Source: Pseudomonas mucidolens
GTDB lineage: Bacteria > Pseudomonadota > Gammaproteobacteria > Pseudomonadales > Pseudomonadaceae
DNA length: 64,000 nt
Reading direction: 5' to 3'
Assembly: GCF_900106045.1 (NCBI RefSeq)
Contig: NZ_LT629802.1
Coordinates: 4,712,001 to 4,776,000 of the forward strand
In this document: in pieces, positions 1-7,986 of the stretch
Layout: the number at the start of each line of letters is the position of its first letter
Position numbering within the stretch: the first letter of the stretch is position 1
Notes under the pieces: generated by a model
Databases searched by the model: none
What the model was told of the DNA's origin: nothing
The model's input: the letters and a program-made list of their open reading frames with translations, nothing else
Program-made: the position numbers and the translations under genes

Positions 1-5
1 CTCAT
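1..5 (-). CDS. start codon of the next gene in the Reb operon (runs off the window)
   Basis: An ATG on the minus strand at 5-3 is preceded by an AGGAG Shine-Dalgarno sequence about 8 bases upstream. It follows the RebB-like gene ending at 60 by 54 bases. Only the start codon and part of codon 2 lie in the window, so the product cannot be named. Position suggests it is a further member of the R-body cluster. Confidence 0.45.
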
Positions 6-59
6 GGTTGGAACTCCTGGTTTTCTTAAAAGAAACAACATCCGTCAACGCTCAGCCAA

Positions 60-374
60 TCAAGGCTGGAACGACTTCAGTACGCTCAACAGGCTGGTGA
101 GGTTATCCGCCACTCCGCCCTGGGCGACCTTCTCGGTGGCGGCGGCGCCCGCAGTGGTATCGACGCTGTAGATTTGCATCACGCCCTGGTTGGTGGCCGC
201 CTGGGCCAGGGTGTTTTGCTGCTGTTGGGCCGAGACGGAGTTCTGGAACAGAATCGCCGTGGCCTGGGCCATGGATTGATAGATGGTGCTCATCGCCATC
301 GCTGGCGACTCGGCGACCACTTTGACGTTGGTCTGGGTGACCGCGTCGGTAATTTGCTCGTTGACTAGTGGCAT
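60..374 (-). CDS. RebB-like R-body structural protein
   Basis: A 104-residue protein of the RebB (killing trait) family, subunits of refractile R-body ribbons. The N-terminal half carries the family segment NEQITDAVTQTNVKVVAESP, nearly the same as in the protein at 2271-2498. The rest is a Gln/Ala-rich helical stretch. I chose the ATG at 374, with AAGGAA about 7 bases upstream, over an in-frame TTG two codons earlier. It is the last complete gene of the minus-strand Reb operon. Family assignment is from the conserved motif; assembly into R-bodies is inferred from the cluster. Confidence 0.82.
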   Translation of the reverse strand: MPLVNEQITDAVTQTNVKVVAESPAMAMSTIYQSMAQATAILFQNSVSAQQQQNTLAQAATNQGVMQIYSVDTTAGAAATEKVAQGGVADNLTSLLSVLKSFQP

Positions 375-456
375 GATCAATTTCCTTATTTAAGACACGG
401 AGCATTCCGTGTTAATCAATGAACGTCGCAAAACAGCGAGTGTGAACAGCTCGACA

Positions 457-927
457 TCAACCGTTCGGCCCCTTGTCATTAACGCCGCCCAACTGCCCCA
501 GAGCGCCTTCGATCTGCACGATCAGACCTTCAAGCTGCTTATCGATGGCGGCTTTCACTTCCTGCTGGATCAGTGCCTTCAACCCAGCATCGGCCGGCTT
601 TTCCGCGCCTGATGAGGGTTGTGGCTGCTGCGCCTTGAGCCATTGCTGGATCAACGCTTCCCGTTGCTCGGCGGTCTGGCGCAGCGCTTGCTCACTGGCT
701 TTGGCCTGATCAAGGATCTCGCCGGCACGGGCCCGTTCGGCATCGATCAATTGGCGGGTCTGCGACCGGGCCTGTTCGATGACCGCTTCGGTGGTGCCGT
801 CGAGGGTCTGTGGCTTGCTGCGCAGCAGGGCCTCCAGCACGTGCCGGTCGCCGGGAGACAGCGGCAGGTTGAGGGCTTCGGCCAGGCGGTAGACGTCGGC
901 CACGGGGTCTTTTGGGGATTGCGTCAT
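457..927 (-). CDS. Reb-cluster coiled-coil protein, function unknown
   Basis: A 156-residue, strongly helical, charged protein. The middle is rich in Gln, Arg, Glu and Ala (EQARSQTRQLIDAERARAG and onward) and should form a long coiled coil. The C-terminus repeats an amphipathic pattern (LIQQEVKAAIDKQLEGLIVQ). There is no signal peptide. The ATG at 927 has an AGGAGG site about 6 bases upstream, so the longer in-frame extension is rejected. It sits between a papain-like hydrolase gene and a RebB-like gene. I recognise no named family; an accessory or assembly role in R-body formation is only inferred from position. Confidence 0.7.
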   Translation of the reverse strand: MTQSPKDPVADVYRLAEALNLPLSPGDRHVLEALLRSKPQTLDGTTEAVIEQARSQTRQLIDAERARAGEILDQAKASEQALRQTAEQREALIQQWLKAQQPQPSSGAEKPADAGLKALIQQEVKAAIDKQLEGLIVQIEGALGQLGGVNDKGPNG

Positions 928-955
928 GTCAGCCTCCTGGACCGCGCCCGGCCCG

Positions 956-1591
956 CTAAAGCCGCACCTCGGTGTTGTCTTGCCAGAAGCCGGCGAAGTA
1001 GAAGTCTTTGTCATTGTCGCAACTGACGGCCAACTCCCACGGCGTCATGACAGTCGGCCGCGTGACGAAGATCGGCGCCGGCAGCGGCATGTTGGCCATG
1101 CGGTACAGGTTGCCGACCTCGTAGGTGTTGGCGACAAACTGCGAACAGAACGCCGCATCGCCGATCGACACTGATTCGTTGATACGGCTCATGATTCCGG
1201 GTTCATAGGCCGACCGGCTGAAGATCGACAGCGCCGCGTTCCACTTGCTGTAACGCCCGCTGATGTCCTTGCTTGCCACGTCACTGTAGAACTGCTCGGC
1301 CGCATAGACGGCTGCACGGGCCAGGTCACGCTTGGTGCAGGTGAACACCATCGCCCCGCGCGGCGGGGTTTCGGTGGTCAGGTCGGTCAATTGGATGCCG
1401 TCGCCGACGCTTTCGATCACCCGGTTGGCATCCACCGCAATGGCCGCATGCACCACCGGCACATTGGGATCGCCGGTGCCGAAGATCTTGGCCTTGAGCC
1501 ATTGCCCCGCACGGATAAACGCACGGGGAATACTGGTGGACAGTTTGTCGTCCACTTGCGCCACTGAAAAAACAATATCTCCAGGCTGCAT
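956..1591 (-). CDS. permuted papain-like cysteine hydrolase (YiiX/NlpC-P60 type) in the Reb cluster
   Basis: A 211-residue protein with the signs of the YaeF/YiiX permuted NlpC/P60 fold. It begins with QPGDIVF, places a histidine in VPVVHAAIAVD (about residue 48) and has the candidate nucleophile cysteine in AAFCSQFVANTYE (about residue 149). In the family these form the His/Cys pair of a hydrolase acting on peptide or lipid amide bonds. No signal peptide is visible. Start ATG at 1591 has GGAG upstream; a GTG five codons earlier is possible. The gene lies inside the R-body operon, so it may process Reb proteins or be a linked effector; that role is inference. Confidence 0.75.
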   Translation of the reverse strand: MQPGDIVFSVAQVDDKLSTSIPRAFIRAGQWLKAKIFGTGDPNVPVVHAAIAVDANRVIESVGDGIQLTDLTTETPPRGAMVFTCTKRDLARAAVYAAEQFYSDVASKDISGRYSKWNAALSIFSRSAYEPGIMSRINESVSIGDAAFCSQFVANTYEVGNLYRMANMPLPAPIFVTRPTVMTPWELAVSCDNDKDFYFAGFWQDNTEVRL

Positions 1592-1673
1592 GATGTCGCT
1601 CCTCACTCAAGAAAAGTTACTTGCAAATTGCTGTTGCACCGTTCCAGAAGGGTTCTGGAACGCCGTGCTCGAT

Positions 1674-2252
1674 TCAGGCCGCTGGCGCAGCCCGGTTAGC
1701 CAAGGTATCGGCGTACTTGGCGATGCTCTGGTCGATCTTGTCGATGGCCACGCTGGCGGCCTCGGCTTCCATCGCGCCGGCGGCGGCGGCCACGGCGGCG
1801 GCAGCGCCCACCAGCAAATCGGTGGCCAGCGCGCCCAACGCATCCTCGGCGGCGGCCGGAAGGTTGTCCTTGACGATGTTTTCGGTCATTTGCTGAAGCA
1901 GCACGGCCTGGGCCGCCAGGGCAATTTTGCTGACCCCGTCGAAATACCCTGCGGCTGACTGCGCGACCAGCCCGGCGGCCTGGCTGATCATCATGTCGGC
2001 CGGCACTGCGATTTGGGCCGGCGCATAGGCGAAGTTCTGCGAATTGGTGAACTGCACGGCCTGGACAATCTGGCTATTGAGTGCTGCCGTGCTGTCCGCA
2101 GATGGCGTGCTCGCCTGGTTGAGCAGATGCTCGTTCATGCGTTCCATGATTGAGCGCGAGGCTTTCGCCGCCGGCGCAGGTGCAGGTGCAGGTGCATCAG
2201 CCGCGGGTGGTGCTTCTGGAGTGGCGGCTTTCTTTCTGCTGAACCACGACAT
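1674..2252 (-). CDS. long RebB-like R-body protein
   Basis: A 192-residue protein. It starts with a basic patch (SWFSRKKAA) and an Ala/Pro-rich linker (about residues 10-35), followed by a diverged RebB-type core (LNSQIVQAVQFTNSQNFAYA and on, about 59-130). It ends in a very Ala-rich helical tail with a nearly uninterrupted hydrophobic run around residues 145-165. Its length is about twice that of the short RebB homologues on either side. The ATG at 2252 has a G-rich ribosome site. Probably a structural or length-control subunit; the exact role is unknown. Confidence 0.72.
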   Translation of the reverse strand: MSWFSRKKAATPEAPPAADAPAPAPAPAAKASRSIMERMNEHLLNQASTPSADSTAALNSQIVQAVQFTNSQNFAYAPAQIAVPADMMISQAAGLVAQSAAGYFDGVSKIALAAQAVLLQQMTENIVKDNLPAAAEDALGALATDLLVGAAAAVAAAAGAMEAEAASVAIDKIDQSIAKYADTLANRAAPAA

Positions 2253-2270
2253 AATCAGTCCCCCCAGGGC

Positions 2271-2498
2271 TCAACCCTTCTCGCCAATCTGCATGATCAA
2301 CGCGACGGCCTTGGAGATAACCGCATTGGAAATCTGGTTCATGGCCTGCTGGCTGTTGACCGCATTTTGCAACGACAAGCCGGCCGAACTGCTCGCCACC
2401 TGATACAGCGACGCAATGGCCTGGGCCGGCGCCTCCGCAACCACCTTGACGTTGGTTTGGGTGACAGCATCGGTAATCTGGCTGTTGACCTCTGTCAT
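2271..2498 (-). CDS. RebB-like R-body structural protein (short paralogue)
   Basis: A 75-residue RebB-family protein with the motif NSQITDAVTQTNVKVVAEAP at its N-terminus, almost identical to the protein at 60-374. GGAGAG lies 5 bases before the ATG at 2498. It is the first structural gene after the sigma factor on the same strand, separated from it by about 110 bases. Short, hydrophobic, signal-less subunits are typical of R-body polymers. Confidence 0.82.
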   Translation of the reverse strand: MTEVNSQITDAVTQTNVKVVAEAPAQAIASLYQVASSSAGLSLQNAVNSQQAMNQISNAVISKAVALIMQIGEKG

Positions 2499-2607
2499 AC
2501 ATCTCTCCTTGATGGAATCGATCCGGCGAAAATGCCGGTGGTTATCGCGTGAGGCGAAACGTGCTCATTGAACTAGAACGCCGCATCTCGTCGGCTGTGA
2601 AAAAGCA

Positions 2608-3150
2608 TCAACGCAAGACCGCTCGCAGCAGTTGCACGCGTTTGCGTACCAGGGGCATGGCGATGTGCAGTTCTGCGGCAATTTGCGGGTAAGGCAGATC
2701 ATCGACAAAGCGCAGCTCGAACAACCGCCGCTGCAGCGGTGGCAGGTGCGCCACCTGCGCCTTCACCTGCTCCAGGCGCTCGACACGTTCCACCTGCTCG
2801 GTGACCGACGCACAGGGCGCGGCAAGCAACGCCTGGTGATCGTGTTGAAGGTCGATCGAATAATCGAACAACCGGCCTTCGCGCTTGCTGCGGCGCAGGC
2901 TGTCGAGAAACACGTGGTCCAGCACCAGAAACAGAAACCCCTGAGGATCGCGAATCCGCTCCGGCGAGCGCCGGAAAAACACCAGCGCCTTGATCGCGGT
3001 GGCCGCCAGCCACTCTTGCCCCAAGTCCTGGTTACCCCGTGCGCGGCGGATGGCCCTGCGCCTGAGTTCATCCTGTACCGCCCGCCAGCTGGTTTCGAAT
3101 AACCGGTCATCCGCGCTCACTTGATCCTTGTAGTGAATGGTCGCTCCCAT
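2608..3150 (-). CDS. ECF-like sigma-70 factor, probable activator of the Reb cluster
   Basis: A 180-residue sigma-70-like protein. Region 2 is around residues 40-95 (DPQGFLFLVLDHVFLDSLRR) and region 4 around 125-178, with the helix-turn-helix segment DDLPYPQIAAELHIAMPLVRKRV. The ATG at 3150 has AGGGAG 8 bases upstream; a GTG three codons earlier lies too close to that site. It heads the minus-strand Reb gene set. From memory, an ECF factor (FecI2) controls R-body genes in P. aeruginosa PA14; a similar role here is inferred from synteny. Confidence 0.8.
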   Translation of the reverse strand: MGATIHYKDQVSADDRLFETSWRAVQDELRRRAIRRARGNQDLGQEWLAATAIKALVFFRRSPERIRDPQGFLFLVLDHVFLDSLRRSKREGRLFDYSIDLQHDHQALLAAPCASVTEQVERVERLEQVKAQVAHLPPLQRRLFELRFVDDLPYPQIAAELHIAMPLVRKRVQLLRAVLR

Positions 3151-3211
3151 CGCCTGCACTCCCTGTGACTGTTTGGTGAGAGCCCAGTCTGTGGCGGTGC
3201 GCCAGGTGACG

Positions 3212-3229
3212 CTGTTACCTGGGTAACAG
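3212..3229. promoter_or_regulatory. CRP/FNR-type palindrome between the regulator and sigma genes
   Basis: A perfect 8-bp inverted repeat with a 2-bp centre, CTGTTACC-TG-GGTAACAG. Its inner form TGTTA-N6-TAACA matches the half-site spacing used by CRP/FNR proteins. It lies 62 bases upstream of the sigma gene start and just past the stop codon of a CRP/FNR-family gene, so it is a good candidate operator for that neighbour. Confidence 0.6.
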
Positions 3230-3237
3230 AACGACGA

Positions 3238-3933
3238 TTAATTCATCACATAGGCCTTGCGGCGCAGATGATCGAGATCGTTGATGACCATCTGCTCGAG
3301 TTTTCCACTGATCAGCCCGCTACGGCGCCACAGCTGCAATTGCACATTGAGCTTGGGACGACTGGTGTTGAGCATCGCGGCCAGCAGCCCCTGATTGGCT
3401 GGCAATGACACACAGGGCATGACCATGGTCAGGTCGATTTCATCCATGTTTGCCAACAGAAAACGCGCCAGGCGCGACTCCAGACGATGCAGGCAGACCA
3501 ACTCCAACAGCTCGATCACCTTGAGCAGACGCGCCATGCTGAGCATCAGCAAGCGCCTTAGAAACAGCGGTTCTTCAAACAACGGAGCGAAATGCCGGCG
3601 CCCCAGTTGCAGTATCCGCGTGGCGCCGCTGGCAAAGGTAGAAGCCTCTCGACCGGCCAGCTCGACCATCGCAGCCTCCCCCACCACCTGGCCCGCGCCG
3701 ACACTGCCGATAATCTGTTCGCGCCCCTCCGGGCCATGGATCATCGAATAGATCCGGCCCTCCACCACCAGCGCGACAAATTCGAGGGGATCATCCTTGA
3801 AATACAACAACTCGCGGTCACTCAGAGTACGTTCCACCATATGGCCAGCGATTTGATGCAACAGCGGCTCGGGCAAGCCGCGGAACAAATCGGAACGGGC
3901 CAACAATGTTTGTCGCGACGAGCGATCGAGCAT
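3238..3933 (-). CDS. CRP/FNR-family transcriptional regulator
   Basis: A 231-residue regulator. An N-terminal cyclic-nucleotide-binding-like beta barrel (about residues 12-125; [22 protein letters not shown]) is followed by a dimer helix and a C-terminal winged helix (about 170-225; [20 protein letters not shown]). I used the ATG at 3933, with AAAGGA 6 bases upstream; an in-frame ATG at 3954 with AGGTGA is an alternative. A longer open frame crosses the tRNA gene and is not credible. It sits directly upstream of the sigma gene on the same strand, and the palindrome at 3212-3229 separates them. It probably controls the R-body genes. Confidence 0.85.
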   Translation of the reverse strand: MLDRSSRQTLLARSDLFRGLPEPLLHQIAGHMVERTLSDRELLYFKDDPLEFVALVVEGRIYSMIHGPEGREQIIGSVGAGQVVGEAAMVELAGREASTFASGATRILQLGRRHFAPLFEEPLFLRRLLMLSMARLLKVIELLELVCLHRLESRLARFLLANMDEIDLTMVMPCVSLPANQGLLAAMLNTSRPKLNVQLQLWRRSGLISGKLEQMVINDLDHLRRKAYVMN

Positions 3934-4155
3934 CACGGTTCCTTTGGAATGCATGCGTTCACCTGATCTGACGGGAGATACTGCGCACACGGCGCAGACG
4001 GGGCTTAAGCCAACAGAGCAAAGCAAACAAAGGGACGTCCGGCCCGGACAGTTGTGAATGCAGACTGCGGATAAACCCGCAACAGCCAGTAATCGCCACG
4101 CACGAAACCGGCATGGACGCCCAAGGCCGACATGGGTATGATGTCGCCCGCACAA

Positions 4156-4232
4156 GCATCCGTAGCTCAGCTGGATAGAGTACTGCCCTCCGAAGGCAGG
4201 GGTCGTGGGTTCGAATCCCGCCGGGTGCACCA
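4156..4232 (+). tRNA. tRNA-Arg (anticodon CCG)
   Basis: A complete cloverleaf. The acceptor strands GCATCCG and CGGGTGC pair with one G-T. The anticodon stem CTGCC/GGCAG encloses loop CTCCGAA with anticodon CCG at 4190-4192. A TTCGAAT T-loop and encoded CCA are present. A P4-type integrase starts 168 bases downstream, so the 3' end of this gene is the likely attachment site of the island. Confidence 0.95.
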
Positions 4233-4278
4233 TATAGCAGTCCCGGGCTGTCTCAGACAGTCTACGAAACACCCCAAG

Positions 4279-4299
4279 AAGCCCGCCCTGTGCGGGCTT
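4279..4299 (+). terminator. rho-independent terminator after tRNA-Arg
   Basis: AAGCCCGC and GCGGGCTT form an 8-bp stem with a 5-base loop, followed by TCTTGTTTC. It lies about 47 bases after the tRNA. Confidence 0.75.
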
Positions 4300-4342
4300 T
4301 CTTGTTTCTGGCTATCCGTCCCTGTCCACCCCTATAACTTCC

Positions 4343-4366
4343 CGCCGTGTATGCCCACGTGTATGC
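4343..4366. repeat. island direct repeat A (integrase arm-type site candidate)
   Basis: A 24-bp sequence containing two GTGTATGC motifs. It recurs exactly at 21561-21584 and partly at 35668-35688. It lies between the tRNA and the integrase start, where arm-type integrase sites are expected. Confidence 0.6.
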
Positions 4367-4399
4367 TTTCAGATTCCTATAACTGGAGGCATACAGGAA

Positions 4400-5635
4400 G
4401 TGAAGCGCTCTGAAATCAAACGTCGCCCCTTAGCAGACACCACCCTCGCAGGCCTGGAGCCTGAGCACGCTACTTATCGCGAGCAGGACGGGAATGGTCT
4501 GTACTTCCGGGTAAAACCTAACGGGCAAAAATCGTGGGAGCTGCGATACAAAAAGCCAGACGGCAAATGGTCTTGGCTGGGCCTCGGCGGCTACCCGGAA
4601 ATCAGCGGCTCATTGGCGAGACAGAAAGCAGCTCAACTGCGGGAAGACGCATCGACCGGCAAAAATCCATTGGTGAGCAAGCAAGCTCGGAAGGTTGCAG
4701 ACCAGGTTGCTGCCAACAACACCTTTGAAGCGTTAGGCCGCGAGTGGTTTGAGGCCAGACGCACAAGCTGGGAATCAGGTACATCTCGACGAGTGCTTGG
4801 CGCACTTGAGCTTCACGTGTTCCCCGTCTTCGGCAAACGCGTGTACACAGAAATATTGCCCCTGGAATGGATGGAGTTTCTACGCGGCATGGAGCAGAAG
4901 GGGATCATTGAACAAATGGGCCGAGTTCGTGCCTTTTGCAAAGAGATCTATGACCTGGCACGCGTAACAGGACGAGCCGTCCACAACCCTCTTGAAGGTC
5001 TCAGCAAATTCCTGCAATCACGTAGCGCTGAAAACTATGCACACGTTTCGATTGAAGAACTGCCTGCGCTACTTCGAGCGATCAACTCCTACCCTCACGC
5101 AAAGGACGTTCGTATTGGGCTTCGCTTGCTTTCCTTATTAGCATCGCGCCCGAGCGAGATCCGCGAAGCACGCTGGTCAGAAATCGACCTCTCCAAAAAG
5201 CTATGGACGATCCCAGCCGAGCGAATGAAACGTCGTCGCGAACATGTGGTGCCTCTCTCTCGACAGGCAATTGAAGCGCTCACTGAGTTACGAACACTGA
5301 CAGGTGCGTACCCTCTCCTATTTCCAGGCAGGAAAGACAGGACAATCCCCCGTAGCAATACAGTCTTTCTAATGGCGCTCCGCAGACTGGGATATGCCGG
5401 TCGGCAAACAGGTCACGGCTTTCGTCACATCGCGAGCACCATACTCAATGAGCAGGGTTTCGATGAGAATCACATTGAGGCCCAGCTCTCTCATGCAAAG
5501 GAGGGTATTGCCGGGGTATATAACAAAGCGGTGTACCTGCCTCAGCGTAGAGTGATGATGCAGTGGTACGCCGATCACCTTGATGCCCTAGTGAGTGGAA
5601 ACGTGGTGCAGGGCCAATTTGGAAAGGCAGTATGA
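4400..5635 (+). CDS. P4-type tyrosine site-specific integrase
   Basis: A 411-residue tyrosine recombinase of the P4/DUF4102 type. The N-terminal DUF4102-like domain (about residues 1-90; NGLYFRVKPNGQKSWELRYK) is followed by a SAM-like core-binding domain (about 105-200) and the catalytic domain. Visible catalytic segments are ASRPSEIREARW (first Arg), HGFRHIAS (His/Arg box) and the terminal YNKAVYLPQRR tyrosine region. It starts at GTG 4400 with GGAGG about 11 bases upstream. The reading frame is intact. It lies directly after tRNA-Arg, as expected for an integrase using that tRNA as attB. Its stop overlaps the next start as ATGA. Confidence 0.93.
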   Translation: MKRSEIKRRPLADTTLAGLEPEHATYREQDGNGLYFRVKPNGQKSWELRYKKPDGKWSWLGLGGYPEISGSLARQKAAQLREDASTGKNPLVSKQARKVADQVAANNTFEALGREWFEARRTSWESGTSRRVLGALELHVFPVFGKRVYTEILPLEWMEFLRGMEQKGIIEQMGRVRAFCKEIYDLARVTGRAVHNPLEGLSKFLQSRSAENYAHVSIEELPALLRAINSYPHAKDVRIGLRLLSLLASRPSEIREARWSEIDLSKKLWTIPAERMKRRREHVVPLSRQAIEALTELRTLTGAYPLLFPGRKDRTIPRSNTVFLMALRRLGYAGRQTGHGFRHIASTILNEQGFDENHIEAQLSHAKEGIAGVYNKAVYLPQRRVMMQWYADHLDALVSGNVVQGQFGKAV

Positions 5636-5922
5636 GAGCACATACCCAGCCCCCCTCCAAAACCGGTGTAAATGGTGTTACTCGTGTAACGCCCATGGTC
5701 AAACGCCCGGTTTCATTGGCCTCCACGCCTGTTACACAGTTGAGCGACATAGTGTACATCCGATGTAACGCTACCCCTGCGTGTAACGCGCAAGTCAGCG
5801 CCCAGGTGCTGCGGGCAGACGTTTTCGCCCGAGCCTGCCAAGAGACTCTCGCTGGTTCCGCCCTTCAAGCGCAGGGCGTGGGACTTTCGGTTACACGGCG
5901 GATGAGACCTGGTAATGACTGA
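5632..5922 (+). CDS. small hypothetical protein coupled to the integrase
   Basis: A 96-residue frame starting inside the integrase stop (ATGA). The first half has a Thr/Val-rich repeat (TGVNGVTRVTP, STPVTQL) created by recurring GTGTAAC/GTTAC DNA motifs; the second half has no recognisable domain. A diverged copy, with the end of an integrase before it, lies inverted at about 20.93-21.19 kb. Two diverged copies both staying open supports a coding role, but the GTTAC repeats could equally be protein-binding DNA sites. Function unknown. Confidence 0.4.
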   Translation: MRAHTQPPSKTGVNGVTRVTPMVKRPVSLASTPVTQLSDIVYIRCNATPACNAQVSAQVLRADVFARACQETLAGSALQAQGVGLSVTRRMRPGND

Positions 5923-6772
5923 TCACCAAGTCATATTGCATTCGGCGCTAGGCAGCGGCCTGCTCAAATCTCTCTCAGAACAACCGCTCTATGATCTCTG
6001 CCGTGGACAGGTCGCTGACGCCTGCTACCTGATCGACCAGTGCTGGCTGCGCATTCATCGCGACGATATCAATAAAGATCTCGCCGGCATGAAAGATCTC
6101 GGCAGTATGTGCATTCAGACGATGATTCATGAGGAGAGCATTTTTCAATATGCCTCCACCGACACCACGGCACGCCTGGCGCATTGGGTACGAATGTACA
6201 GCGGTTATTACTCAGTGTCGGAGCGCGATGCTCATGCGGGCTACATCATGGCATGTGCCGTAAAAGCGTTAGGGGCACTAGCCAGTTGGATGCAAATAGC
6301 CGATCAAGAGGCTTGGTATCATGTCTCTGAACCTCCTACTGACTGGCCCAAAGATCTGTATTGCCAATTCGTAGCGATGCAGGTCGACCCGGACAAGCAC
6401 ATCGAAGTGCTCGATCAGTACACCCTCTACCTGGAACCGATCACGTCCCTACTCTGCCTAAACAACGATGAACTGAGATCCATCGCCGTGCGAGCGATTG
6501 ATACCGTTGCCCGCAAAAAGGGCGGCATCATCAGCGGGATGGAACGCAACGATGAGATTAGCCTTCGAGATGCCGCGATAGTTAAACAGGGACGTCACTA
6601 CCGCGCAGCGGGGATGTCCAAACGCAACGTTGCAACGAAGGTACATGCCTGGCTACAGCGTGAGGTCGCCAAACCTCCAAAACAACGGCCTGATTGGATT
6701 GCACTTGAAACCGAAAAACCCCTAACTCGCAAAAGCGTTGAGACCATTCTCAAACGCAACTTGGTGCTGTAG
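5915..6772 (+). CDS. hypothetical island protein (285 aa)
   Basis: A 285-residue soluble protein with no signal peptide. The body is helical, with many His, Trp and Asp residues (CYLIDQCWLRIHRDDINKDL). The C-terminal 80 residues look like a DNA-binding or replication-accessory tail (AAGMSKRNVATKVHAWLQRE and LTRKSVETILKRNLVL). It overlaps the previous frame by 8 bases. It sits between an integrase and an AlpA regulator, so a regulatory or excision-linked role is possible. I do not recognise the family. Confidence 0.7.
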   Translation: MTDHQVILHSALGSGLLKSLSEQPLYDLCRGQVADACYLIDQCWLRIHRDDINKDLAGMKDLGSMCIQTMIHEESIFQYASTDTTARLAHWVRMYSGYYSVSERDAHAGYIMACAVKALGALASWMQIADQEAWYHVSEPPTDWPKDLYCQFVAMQVDPDKHIEVLDQYTLYLEPITSLLCLNNDELRSIAVRAIDTVARKKGGIISGMERNDEISLRDAAIVKQGRHYRAAGMSKRNVATKVHAWLQREVAKPPKQRPDWIALETEKPLTRKSVETILKRNLVL

Positions 6773-6870
6773 CTAAAATTTCAATCGGATTTCAATTGGA
6801 AGTGAACTGCTCACCACCGACCTGCACCTAGATCATTGCTCTCAGTCCTAACCAGTCGAGAGCAAGACCT

Positions 6871-7152
6871 ATGAAAGCCCCTACCGCTGAAATTCCCCGC
6901 TTTAACCCACCCACTCCAAGCCCAATGTTTGACGCATCGTCGACATTGATCCGTATGCCCGAGGTCGAGCGGATCGTGGGCATGAAGCGCTCCACCATCT
7001 ACAAACTCATGCAGCGCACAGATAGCGGCTTTCCCCTGCCCGTCAAATTGAGCGACAGCACCGCTCGCGGCGCGCCCGTAGCTTGGGTTTTATCTGAAAT
7101 CCAAACATGGGCACGAAGCCGCATAGAGGCTCGCAACCAGGTGGCAGCATGA
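6871..7152 (+). CDS. AlpA-family phage/island transcriptional regulator
   Basis: A 93-residue AlpA/excisionase-like protein with a MerR-type helix-turn-helix: LIRMPEVERIVGMKRSTIYK (about residues 27-46), then FPLPVKLS and VAWVLSEIQTWARSRI. In P4-like elements such proteins activate or direct integrase and excision. The 98 bases upstream carry repeated TTTCAAT motifs that may be its operators. The stop overlaps the next start as ATGA. Confidence 0.88.
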   Translation: MKAPTAEIPRFNPPTPSPMFDASSTLIRMPEVERIVGMKRSTIYKLMQRTDSGFPLPVKLSDSTARGAPVAWVLSEIQTWARSRIEARNQVAA

Positions 7153-7454
7153 AAAATCGTGTCGCCAACAAGGCCATTTTGCAGCCCTTTTCTGTACTCA
7201 GAACAGTCGGATTCTCATCACGCGGTATGCAGCGTTTTGAACGTTACCGCACAGAGCAAAAACGCCTGAATCGGGACGTGATGGTGATGCGATGGAGAGA
7301 TGGCATCTGGTGCGCATTGTCAGTTCCCTGCCAATCCCCGCAAGCAATCATCGTCGACGAAGGCCAACAAATTGATGCCTACGAGGATGCGCGCGCGTGC
7401 CTCGAAAGCGACCTGTTGCCTTTTGTCTCCCTGCGCTGGGACATCCATGCCTGA
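7149..7454 (+). CDS. small island protein, function unknown
   Basis: A 101-residue basic protein starting at the ATG that overlaps the alpA stop codon. Features are a Lys/Arg-rich N-terminal third (GMQRFERYRTEQKRLNRDVM), an aromatic stretch (MRWRDGIWCAL) and an acidic C-terminal half. No known domain is recognised. Tight coupling to AlpA suggests the same transcript. Confidence 0.65.
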   Translation: MKNRVANKAILQPFSVLRTVGFSSRGMQRFERYRTEQKRLNRDVMVMRWRDGIWCALSVPCQSPQAIIVDEGQQIDAYEDARACLESDLLPFVSLRWDIHA

Positions 7455-7604
7455 AACGAAAACACCCCCCGGCGGCAACCGGAGGCGTTGAGGTAAATCT
7501 ACATGCCTGATCAATTTATGCCGCCTCGAAAAAATCCGCAAGTGATCTGCACAGTTGCACTTTCAAAAAACGGACGCTACTCTCTGGCCGTCGCTGCAAA
7601 TTCA

Positions 7605-7790
7605 GCGACCGGGTTTGGCGACCCGAGTTACTTGGCGCACAGGCGCCCCATCCGACAGCAGGCGCTTTTTTTGTGCCTGCCGTTTCGTGTTATGGCAGCT
7701 GTGCGTGGGAGACCTTCGGGTCTGCCGGGTTCCAAGTTCCCGGTTCGCCAACCTGCGCACAGCTGCCACCCTAATTCGTTTGGCGACGAT
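7605..7790 (+). ncRNA. structured RNA element, C4-antisense-RNA-like (copy 1)
   Basis: A long stem TGGCAGCTGTGCG (7693-7705) pairs perfectly with CGCACAGCTGCCA (7756-7768). Inside are two hairpins, AGACC/GGTCT and CCGGG/CCCGG, followed by loop sequence TTCGCCAACC. The element TTTGGCGA lies both upstream (about 7613) and downstream (about 7779) and is complementary to the CGCCAA loop, a layout like phage C4 antisense RNA. A second copy is at 41855-42045. It precedes a cluster of small coupled genes. The Rfam name is from memory. Confidence 0.6.
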
Positions 7791-7827
7791 CAGTGGCAGC
7801 TCCATCTTCAAACTTGGAGTGTCACCT

Positions 7828-7986
7828 ATGCCTGCCCTCAATCCGTCCAAAATTCGCGCCGCTGCTCATCGAGCTATGGCTCTCGCCGCTTTACACGCCA
7901 ACTCCAGCCTCGCTACACGCCTCTCCCGTTACAACGCCCATATGTCAAAGGCTCGCGCCCTGGAAGCCGCAGGGGGTGCCCAATGA
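7828..7986 (+). CDS. very small basic island protein (52 aa)
   Basis: A 52-residue basic, Ala-rich protein (PALNPSKIRAAAHRAMALAA...). GGAGTGTCACCT precedes the ATG at 7828, and the stop overlaps the next start as ATGA. It is the first gene after the C4-like RNA element. Function unknown; probably under control of that element. Confidence 0.6.
   Translation: MPALNPSKIRAAAHRAMALAALHANSSLATRLSRYNAHMSKARALEAAGGAQ

Noticed and set aside
3934..4272. N-terminal extension of the CRP/FNR-family gene, open to 4272
   Set aside because: It crosses the tRNA-Arg gene in reverse and lacks a ribosome site; the family N-terminus fits 3933.
7503..7982. Long open frame before the gene at 7983
   Set aside because: It runs through the C4-like RNA element and a separate small gene (7828-7986) in another frame; only the part from 7983 looks like protein.
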